Positions 57,704 through 64,000 of a stretch of 64,000 nt of DNA are shown piece after piece. Position 1 is the stretch's first letter, and each line of letters starts with the position of its first letter. The notes under the pieces were generated by a model, which saw only the letters and a program-made list of their open reading frames with translations, had not been told where the DNA came from and made no database searches. Origin of the DNA: an uncultured Alphaproteobacteria bacterium (lineage in GTDB: Bacteria; Pseudomonadota; Alphaproteobacteria; HIMB59). The DNA is taken from assembly GCA_902530745.1 (NCBI GenBank), contig CACABO010000007.1, forward strand, positions 1 to 64,000. Reading direction: 5' to 3'. The translations under genes were made by a program, and so were the position numbers.

Positions 57704-58839
57704 TTTTTTTCTCCTAAAATTTGTATTAGAATTGCCAATTCATTGAAACCAGTCCATTCTTTTACAATTTTATTATTTTTAATTTCCCATTGTGTAATAC
57801 CCCAGAGATAACACTCTTTATTAGATGGTTTACCATAAATTCCATTTCCTTTATGAGTTCCCACAGCACCCCAACGAATTGATACTAAATAACCATCTGT
57901 ACTATTTCCCATCCAATATAGATCTTCAACACTAAGTGCAAGATCAGGAAATGATGCAATTAATGAGATAATAAAATGTTTAAGCTTAGGTATTCCAATA
58001 AATTTTCGACTAGTTGAGCCTTCAAATTTAATATTTTTTGTGTAAACGCTATCAATAGCAAAAAAATTTCTTCTATTCCAAATAGTATCAAAAACTGCAT
58101 GCACAAATTCTCTAATGTTTTTTATTTTATCAGGTATAGCGAAACTTATAGGCTTTAACTTTTTAATATTTCTTTTGGGTTTTGAATTTCTAAAATCAGG
58201 AGCAAATGGACCAATATTTCCTTTATTAGCAATTTGTTTTGCTACTTCATTTAAGTCTAAGCCTAATTGTTTTATTAAACCTGCAGTATCATAAACAACA
58301 TTTTCGTAATATATTTCATTATTTTTTGCTACACAGTTTGCAATACAGAACAACCTAACTGATTTACCTGTTGGTTTGGCAAAATTGCTATAACCCGTAT
58401 TAGTGCCTGTAATTATAGTTCTGTGTGAAGTATGAAAACTTGTTTTGTCGTTTCCTGCCCATATAACCTCATCAGCATATAATCGAATATTCGGGAAGGC
58501 GTTATTAGTATGAACTGTATCAGAGACAATTTTTTCAGATCCGAATTGTAATCCAAGTTCATCCCAAACACGACATTTTGGGCTATAAGTATCGTATATA
58601 TAGCCAATATTTTTTTCTTCCCATATGCTGTAAGTAATTCTGACAATATAATCAATTATATTTTTATATTGTTTTTCAAATCCTCGCATTGACTGAAATG
58701 GTAAATTTTTAGGGTTTGGATTTAAAGATTTAGCATTACCACCTCCACCATAAGATTTAAGAGAGATATTAAAATTTTTTGGCATATGATGATCTTTTAA
58801 AGGGATTGGTTTTAAATCTTTAATTAGAGTTTTTTTCAT
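57700..58839 (-). CDS. tandem two-domain SnoaL-like protein
   Basis: The 379-residue protein has two SnoaL/NTF2-like domains. The first (about 60-200) includes YIVRITYSIWEEKNIGYIYD, FPNIRLYADEVIWAGND and SHRTIITGTNTGYSNFAKPTGK. The second (about 235-379) includes AVFDTIWNRRNFFAIDSVY, FPDLALSVEDLYWMGNS and GTHKGNGIYGKPSNK. Both halves resemble the 61772-62743 protein. An N-terminal extension of about 50 residues is present. No catalytic role can be assigned. It diverges from the third paralogue. Confidence 0.85.
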   Translation of the reverse strand: MKKTLIKDLKPIPLKDHHMPKNFNISLKSYGGGGNAKSLNPNPKNLPFQSMRGFEKQYKNIIDYIVRITYSIWEEKNIGYIYDTYSPKCRVWDELGLQFGSEKIVSDTVHTNNAFPNIRLYADEVIWAGNDKTSFHTSHRTIITGTNTGYSNFAKPTGKSVRLFCIANCVAKNNEIYYENVVYDTAGLIKQLGLDLNEVAKQIANKGNIGPFAPDFRNSKPKRNIKKLKPISFAIPDKIKNIREFVHAVFDTIWNRRNFFAIDSVYTKNIKFEGSTSRKFIGIPKLKHFIISLIASFPDLALSVEDLYWMGNSTDGYLVSIRWGAVGTHKGNGIYGKPSNKECYLWGITQWEIKNNKIVKEWTGFNELAILIQILGEKK

Positions 58840-58933
58840 GAATAAATTTACTAATACTATTAAATAAAATTCAAAGCAATAATTTATTATAAATGAATAC
58901 TATTATCTTTTCTTTTGTATTATAATTAGACTA

Positions 58934-59938
58934 ATGTCTGATTTTCAGAAAGAAAAATCATTAGTATTAAACTTTATAAATGAAGTTGATAATGCTAGTG
59001 AAAATAACTTAATTGAAATAATTTCTAAGTACACATCTAATAATTTTAATATGAAATGTACGCATCCTTTTAACGAAATAATAGGCATTGAAGAATTTGC
59101 AACAAAATTTTGGTTTCCTATAAAAAAATCGTTTAAGCCTATCCAAAGAAGAATGGATATCTTTTATGCTGGCACAAATTTAGTTGACAATCATTCTTCA
59201 AAATGGGTTGTGAATATGGGACATTTGCTTGGAAGTTTTAATTTTCCTTTTTTTGACATTCAACCAAATTTTAAAACTGTAATGTTATGGTATTGCGAGT
59301 TTTATAAAGTAGAGAATAACAAAATACAAGAAGGTGCTTTTTTTTTAGACATTTTAAAATTTATGCAACATTTAAATTTATCAGTTGTCCCAGAGTCAAC
59401 GGGGATGATTGGCTTTAATCCAGGGCCTAAAACACATCAGGGTTTATGTTTTGATAAACAAAGTGAAATAGAAGGAAAGAAAACTCTTGACCTTATAATG
59501 AGAATGGCAAATCGATTAATTGGTGAGGGGTTGAGGACAACAATTCAAGATCTACATAAAGACTGGCATGAGGACATGATATGGTGGGGACCTGGGGGTA
59601 TTGGTGCATCATATACCTATGAAGGTTATTTAAAAGGTCACACGGGCCCTTTTGAGGATAATCTAGATTTTATTGATTTCTCCGGACATATACTTGAAAA
59701 CTCAGAGGGCAATTATGGTGGGTGGTTTGGTTGGCCAAATTTAAAAATGAAACCAAAAGGTAATTACATGGGTTTCAAACAAGACACAGATCTTATAGGG
59801 GAGATGAGAGTTGTTGACCTTTATAGAAGAGATGGAGATAAAATAGCAGAAAATTGGATATTGATTGATCATCTTCATTTTTTAAAATGTGTGGGTATTG
59901 ATTTACTTGAGAGAAATAAAAATGAAAATTCTAAATAA
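58934..59938 (+). CDS. divergent two-domain SnoaL-like protein
   Basis: The 334-residue protein has two NTF2-like halves. The first has NFNMKCTHPFNEIIGIEEFA and HLLGSFNFPFFDI. The second has LHKDWHEDMIWWGPGGIGAS, YLKGHTGPFEDNLDFI, GYWFGW-like (YGGWFGWPNL) and LYRRDGDKIAENWILIDHLHF. It is oriented opposite to the other SnoaL genes and overlaps the convergent MetE-like gene by eight bases. The W-G-P-x-G signature is shared with the 57284 protein. A promoter for both directions must lie in the 94-base gap at 58840-58933. Confidence 0.82.
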   Translation: MSDFQKEKSLVLNFINEVDNASENNLIEIISKYTSNNFNMKCTHPFNEIIGIEEFATKFWFPIKKSFKPIQRRMDIFYAGTNLVDNHSSKWVVNMGHLLGSFNFPFFDIQPNFKTVMLWYCEFYKVENNKIQEGAFFLDILKFMQHLNLSVVPESTGMIGFNPGPKTHQGLCFDKQSEIEGKKTLDLIMRMANRLIGEGLRTTIQDLHKDWHEDMIWWGPGGIGASYTYEGYLKGHTGPFEDNLDFIDFSGHILENSEGNYGGWFGWPNLKMKPKGNYMGFKQDTDLIGEMRVVDLYRRDGDKIAENWILIDHLHFLKCVGIDLLERNKNENSK

Positions 59939-61061
59939 ATTTAGAAGCGAGTTTAGTACCCTCCACTAATGCATTAAGCTTTTCATAACAAATATTTTCA
60001 TCAATTTTTCCAAAACCTGCAAAAGTACTAAAACCACAATCAGTCCCAGCCATTAATTGATCTTTAGGTACTACTGTTGAATACTTTATTAATCTTTCAG
60101 CTACTACTTCTGGGTGTTCTACAAAATTAGATGTAGAGTCAATTACACCAGGTACTAACACTTTATCTTTTGGTAATTTTATTTCTTCAAAGACTTTCCA
60201 CTCATGTGCGTGACGAGGATTAGATGACTCAATTAAAAAATATTTAATTTTTGATTTTAAAATTATAGGTAATATTTTTTTAAGAGCAATATCATGAGTA
60301 TGTGGTCCCTCATAATTGCCCCAACAAATATGCATTCTTGTTTTTTCAATATCAACATTTATTAAAGCATAATTTAAACACTCAATTTGCATTTCAGCTT
60401 TTTTTAAAAAATCCTCCTCAGATAGATCTTTAAAATTCATATGCCTAGCTAGGGCTAAATCTGGACAGTCTAATTGAACATGAATATTTGCATTAGTAAT
60501 TTGTTCGTATTCATTTGCCATAATACTAGAGAGTTTATTTAAGTATTCATCATCACTAGCATAAAATTTATTTGGCATAAAAACATTAATAACACCCGGT
60601 GATGCTGCATTCATAAATGCTTTTGCATGATCATACTTTTTTAAGGCGTTGCTAAAATTTTCAATATCATTTAACAAAGAAAAATTATCTTTTATTTTTA
60701 ATTCATTGGTGCAACATGGTCTTGAGTAAGTAGGTGTTCCACCACTAATAGCTAACTTTTCCTTATAATCTGGAAAATCGTCTAAATCGGCAGGTGCTCT
60801 TCGTTCACTTTCTCCTGAAAAACCATCAATTCTATCCTTAATATAAGTGGCATAACTAATCTTGCTCATCTCACCGTCACTTATGAAATCTAACCCAACT
60901 TCAAGTTGTCTTTTTACAATTTGTTCAACATTTGAGCTTAAAATATTTCCAAATAATTTTTTGTTGTATTCTTCACCCTTATCCTTGGCAAAGAGATATT
61001 CTGATAGTTCTTTGGATCTTGGTAAGCTCCCAACGTGTGTTGTCAAAATTTTAGATGCCAT
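59931..61061 (-). CDS. core MetE-like zinc methyltransferase
   Basis: This 376-residue protein corresponds to the C-terminal catalytic domain of cobalamin-independent methionine synthase. It has THVGSLPRSKEL at the start and QLDCPDLALAR. The zinc ligands are H244-x-C246 (RMHICWGNYEG), a candidate Glu278 (FLIESSNPRHAHEW) and C342 (AGTDCGFSTFAG). Free-standing proteins of this type include methionine synthases using unusual methyl donors, and coenzyme-M/epoxide or demethylase-like enzymes. The neighbours suggest catabolic demethylation rather than methionine synthesis, but that is inference. Confidence 0.88.
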   Translation of the reverse strand: MASKILTTHVGSLPRSKELSEYLFAKDKGEEYNKKLFGNILSSNVEQIVKRQLEVGLDFISDGEMSKISYATYIKDRIDGFSGESERRAPADLDDFPDYKEKLAISGGTPTYSRPCCTNELKIKDNFSLLNDIENFSNALKKYDHAKAFMNAASPGVINVFMPNKFYASDDEYLNKLSSIMANEYEQITNANIHVQLDCPDLALARHMNFKDLSEEDFLKKAEMQIECLNYALINVDIEKTRMHICWGNYEGPHTHDIALKKILPIILKSKIKYFLIESSNPRHAHEWKVFEEIKLPKDKVLVPGVIDSTSNFVEHPEVVAERLIKYSTVVPKDQLMAGTDCGFSTFAGFGKIDENICYEKLNALVEGTKLASKFI

Positions 61062-61066
61062 AATAA

Positions 61067-61768
61067 TTATGAATTGATAAATTGTTTATACTTATCTAAG
61101 AATTGTTTTTTCGAAAATTTTTTATTTTTTCTTAAGAAATCAAAAATTATTTTTTCTTTTTTTATCATTTTTTTAATGGCCAATGGTAATTCAATTAAAA
61201 AGTCTCTTTTTATTATAACAGCACCGTGTATGTCTGCATGAATAAGGTCGTCAGGTCTTACTTTCATATTAAAAATATCAACATTGCAATTAATTTTATG
61301 AATTTGATTGTATCCATGCCCTACTCTTATTTCACCACTTAATATTTGAAACTTTCTATTTATCTCCTGTAAATCTCTCATTGCTCCGTTTGTTATAGCT
61401 CCAACAAATCCAAAATTTAAATGTATAGATGCATTAAGTTCACCCCACCATGCACCAATTGTATTTGTCTTATCCTTATCCTCGATAACACAAATCTTAG
61501 GGTAGTTTCCTTCGAACATATACTCGTAATATTTATCTCTATTTTTTATTATATTTGTATTTTTCTTTTTTCTGGATGTAATAATCGCTGTTTTGGCAAA
61601 ACCAATAATTGGTTTTAAACTCGGATTTAGACAATGCATTGTTTTTTGTGTGTGTCCTTTTGATCGTAGAGTTGGATCTAATAATTCTAGTGAATTTGAG
61701 ATAGTTGGAGTGTCAAAATTTCTAATGTATTCAATTATTTTCTTTTCTGTTTTTGTTAGTAGTTTCAA
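61067..61768 (-). CDS. RraA/HMG-aldolase family protein
   Basis: The 233-residue protein has DTPTISNSLELL near the start and IGAWWGELNASIHLNFGFVG. The key metal/substrate motif is ITNGAMRDLQEI, with R-D retained. GHGYN and VRPDDLIHADIHGAVIIKRD follow. Related enzymes are class II pyruvate aldolases (4-hydroxy-4-methyl-2-oxoglutarate) or oxaloacetate decarboxylases; RNase E inhibitor RraA is a diverged branch. Here an aldolase or decarboxylase role in the cluster is more likely. The start is TTG, directly abutting the SnoaL gene upstream. Confidence 0.85.
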   Translation of the reverse strand: MKLLTKTEKKIIEYIRNFDTPTISNSLELLDPTLRSKGHTQKTMHCLNPSLKPIIGFAKTAIITSRKKKNTNIIKNRDKYYEYMFEGNYPKICVIEDKDKTNTIGAWWGELNASIHLNFGFVGAITNGAMRDLQEINRKFQILSGEIRVGHGYNQIHKINCNVDIFNMKVRPDDLIHADIHGAVIIKRDFLIELPLAIKKMIKKEKIIFDFLRKNKKFSKKQFLDKYKQFINS

Positions 61769-61771
61769 TTG

Positions 61772-62743
61772 TTATCCAGTTTTTAATAAAATTTGTTTCC
61801 AAATTATTGTTTCATCAAACAGAACCCACTCATTTTTGATCCCTCTTGGACCAAATTCAGCCTGAGATATTCCCATTATATGAACATTTGCATTACTAGG
61901 ATCAGAAAATAATCCGGGTCCTGAATGAATTCCCTCTAATGACCATCTAATGGATGCCTTTTTATACTCATTTTTTTCCTCTAAATAGCTTACATGTTCA
62001 ACTCTAAAAATTGAATCCGGAAACATAGATCTTAGTGAAGACCAAAAACTCTTTACCTCATCTACCCCTAATGCTTTTGTGCCTCCAGGCTGTTCTTGAT
62101 TGACTGATCGATCATAAACTTTATCTATTATGTTAAAATTATTATTAAATATTTCCTTTAAAATGTTAGCATAATCTATTCCGGTATTATTTGTTGAGAT
62201 CGGTATTTGTATATATTTTACTTCATGTGAGGTATTGTTATTAAAGGGAGCTGGGCATTTATCTTTACCGCCTTGATTTTCAATTACATTTGCTGCATGT
62301 TTTTTAGGATCAATGTTTAACTGCCTCACAATAGCACCCTGGTCTCTTACAAGCCATTCATCGTAAACCTTGTTATTCTTGCAAGCACAATCAGCTATTA
62401 CTCGATACTTGAGAGTTTTACCAGTAGCTTTTCCATAAATACCATCATTTAAATGCGTCGCCTTAGATAAAATTCTATGTGATGATAAATATCCATGTTC
62501 TTCATTACCAATCCAAATAACATCTTCACCTAATAACTGTCGATCTGGAAATTCATTCAAAGTGGCATAAGTAGCCTTCACTACAGCATCAAGGCCATAT
62601 ATTACACCGTCTGGAGATCTAACTGGAATACCCTCAGCATAATAGTCTCTAATTGACTCAACATCTTTATTTTCCCAAATTTGATATGTTATTTTAAATA
62701 TATAATCTGGTAGATCTAAAAATTTATTATCAAAACCTTTCAT
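61772..62743 (-). CDS. tandem two-domain SnoaL-like protein, paralogue of 57700-58839
   Basis: The 323-residue protein aligns by eye along its full length with the 57700 protein. The first domain starts MKGFDNKFLDLPDYIFKITY (compare MRGFEKQYKNIIDYIVRITY) and has FPDRQLLGEDVIWIGNEEHG and SHRILSKATHLNDGIYGKATGK. The second domain has FPDSIFRVEHVSYLEE and GIHSGPGLFSDPSN. It lacks the long N-terminal extension of its paralogue. It is three bases from the RraA-type gene and two from the bicupin gene. Confidence 0.85.
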   Translation of the reverse strand: MKGFDNKFLDLPDYIFKITYQIWENKDVESIRDYYAEGIPVRSPDGVIYGLDAVVKATYATLNEFPDRQLLGEDVIWIGNEEHGYLSSHRILSKATHLNDGIYGKATGKTLKYRVIADCACKNNKVYDEWLVRDQGAIVRQLNIDPKKHAANVIENQGGKDKCPAPFNNNTSHEVKYIQIPISTNNTGIDYANILKEIFNNNFNIIDKVYDRSVNQEQPGGTKALGVDEVKSFWSSLRSMFPDSIFRVEHVSYLEEKNEYKKASIRWSLEGIHSGPGLFSDPSNANVHIMGISQAEFGPRGIKNEWVLFDETIIWKQILLKTG

Positions 62744-62745
62744 TA

Positions 62746-63720
62746 TTAGAGGTTTTTTTGTCGTATAATAAAGATACTTCCCTCTTGATTACTAATATTT
62801 TTTAAACTTCTATTTGATCCTCTGGGAGACGAGAAAGAGTCGTTTGGTCCAATTATGGTTTTTTGATCATTGCAGGTTACCTCCCATTCACCTTCTAAAC
62901 ATAAATAAACTTCAGACTCTTTTAATGTGTACGGATGAATATGAGCATTATTACCTTTTAACATCGTCAAACCAAAACCTGTGTTATGGTCTATGTTTGG
63001 CTCAAAATCTTTGTTATGAACATTAAAATGGTCAAGGTAATTTAAAATTGAATTAGAGTCATAATGCTCATCATCTTTTAAATATCTATCCTTATTTTCA
63101 TAACGTATTACATATTTTTCGATTTCTTCAGAAGTGTAATGATCAAAAGAGTCTAGATCTTTTTCTTTAATAGGTTCAAGGGCAACTTTTCCATCTGGAA
63201 TTTTATTCTTATCAAGATCAACTAAGGTATTATCATTTAATAAAACCATTCCAGACTCTTTTGCTTTTTCTAAAACTTTTGGTGTCCACGTTATCACGCC
63301 CGGATCATTTTCTCCTAGAACAACAAATATTAATGCATTTTCGTCACTAACATTTTGAAATCCTCGAAACATATTAGTGGGAAATGAAGCAACATCTCCT
63401 TTGTTTAAAACTACTTCGCCCTCTTTACCATCTGTGCCCCAATAAAAGCGCCAAGAGCCTGAAAATATCAAAAATACTTCTGCAGTAGTGTGGCTATGGA
63501 GTCCCGATCCGTTCATTGGAGCGGCACTTACTGCACCGATATTGAAACCATGTTCTTCAGCTATCTTGACGTTTTGCTTGGTATCCTCGCTCACTCCAGG
63601 GCCAACTATAGAATAGTTCAGTCTATCTTGATGCCCTTTAAGTTTCCCTTCTACAAAAGGAACTTTACTAGGAACAAGCTCATTAAACTTTACCAAACGA
63701 CTGTTGATATCCTGCGTCAT
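62746..63720 (-). CDS. bicupin metal-binding protein
   Basis: The 324-residue protein has two cupin domains. The first metal motif is GLHSHTTAEVFLIFSG with G-D-V-A-S-F-P-x-x-x-x-x-G-F-x-N. The second is AHIHPYTLKESEVYLCLEG, followed by GPNDSFSSPRGSNRSLKN. Both have the H-x-H...E ligands, so two metals may be bound. Bicupins include dioxygenases (gentisate-like), decarboxylases and isomerases. It heads the minus-strand part of the cluster and diverges from the next gene, with about 100 bases between. Confidence 0.9.
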   Translation of the reverse strand: MTQDINSRLVKFNELVPSKVPFVEGKLKGHQDRLNYSIVGPGVSEDTKQNVKIAEEHGFNIGAVSAAPMNGSGLHSHTTAEVFLIFSGSWRFYWGTDGKEGEVVLNKGDVASFPTNMFRGFQNVSDENALIFVVLGENDPGVITWTPKVLEKAKESGMVLLNDNTLVDLDKNKIPDGKVALEPIKEKDLDSFDHYTSEEIEKYVIRYENKDRYLKDDEHYDSNSILNYLDHFNVHNKDFEPNIDHNTGFGLTMLKGNNAHIHPYTLKESEVYLCLEGEWEVTCNDQKTIIGPNDSFSSPRGSNRSLKNISNQEGSIFIIRQKNL

Positions 63721-63820
63721 TAATTAGATTTTAAATTTTATCATTTTGTTAAATATTATTTAAATTATAAAGTTAATCAAAGTAATATTTATTGATATTA
63801 GATAGGTGAGGCAATATAAC

Positions 63821-64000
63821 TTGAGCGAAATTAAAAATTTTGATACCGGTATTCCGATTAAAAGTGGGGCAAAAATTATAAATTTGGACCCTAAAGAAAA
63901 TATATTAAATAAAAAAAAAATTAGAAATCTTCTCAAAAAAATTTCTGAGTCCAAAGATAGTGATTTAAGTCAAAATATAAAGAATGCATATCATGAGGAT
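63821..64000 (+). CDS. partial gene running off the window, unknown
   Basis: An open frame of 60 codons starts at a TTG at 63821 and remains open to the last base. The product begins MSEIKNFDTGIPIKSGAKII, then a lysine-rich helical part. A GGTGAGG stretch at 63804-63810 could be its ribosome binding site. I do not recognise it from this fragment. It is divergent from the bicupin gene and may belong to the same cluster. Confidence 0.5.
   Translation, partial: MSEIKNFDTGIPIKSGAKIINLDPKENILNKKKIRNLLKKISESKDSDLSQNIKNAYHED

Noticed and set aside
63760-63954. Minus-strand open frame near the window end
   Set aside because: The plus strand has an open frame from 63821 to the end with a ribosome binding site, and the minus-strand product is a hydrophobic shadow of AT-rich codons.

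Overview
The window comes from a very AT-rich, tightly packed genome. Genes overlap by a few bases or sit a few bases apart, TTG and GTG starts are common, and only one gene-free gap exceeds 300 bases. Gene content and order point to a streamlined alphaproteobacterium, probably a free-living marine one. The evidence is the block recG / sdhE-mfd / DUF502, the chain MltB - RlpA-like - D,D-carboxypeptidase - tmk - holB - metG - tatD - MBL hydrolase, a DUF6494 protein, a TRAP receptor and a compatible-solute pathway. The lineage is inferred from this content; no rRNA is present.

Layout. 1-8.9 kb: small membrane proteins, recombination and transcription-repair genes (recG, mfd), a 2OG-Fe(II) oxygenase, a glycine-zipper lipoprotein and two small alpha/beta-barrel-type proteins. 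8.9-9.0 kb: tRNA-Ser(UGA). 9.1-19.5 kb: a TauE/SafE transporter, then a long plus-strand operon for cell-wall remodelling, replication and tRNA charging, then small accessory genes. 19.5-20.0 kb: the one long gap. 20.0-34.9 kb: housekeeping and transport (typA operon, M48 peptidase, SRAP protein, TRAP receptor, two trans-editing deacylases, yajQ, EamA and MFS transporters, gamma-glutamyltransferase, mazG, TolC-like, LysR). 35.0-40.3 kb: an argD/argB/argC group with an unfamiliar P-loop NTPase, then an alaC-like aminotransferase. 40.4-45.4 kb: a secreted FG-GAP protein, a small orphan gene between two copies of the guaA tail, then guaA and guaB. 45.4-49.2 kb: a GFA-type protein, a hydrolase, a metY-like gene and a secreted toroid protein.

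Two regions look like accessory metabolism. At 49.2-57.2 kb one strand carries a sugar-type binding protein, two permeases, glycerate kinase, a GpgP-like phosphatase, GpgS and a GH13 phosphorylase. Together these could make glucosylglycerate, import it, and break it down to glucose-1-phosphate and 3-phosphoglycerate. No transporter ATPase is present, and an intrinsic terminator separates the binding-protein gene from the permeases.

At 57.3-63.7 kb lies a cluster with no obvious textbook equivalent: four SnoaL/NTF2-like proteins (three of them tandem two-domain paralogues), a core MetE-like zinc methyltransferase, an RraA/HMG-aldolase homologue and a bicupin. This is the best candidate for an undescribed system, most likely catabolism of an unknown, possibly methylated, small molecule. 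Smaller oddities include recG and sdhE start codons that share a CATG, a degenerate RlpA, a shortened Mfd, and a relict-island-like duplication at the guaA 3' end.
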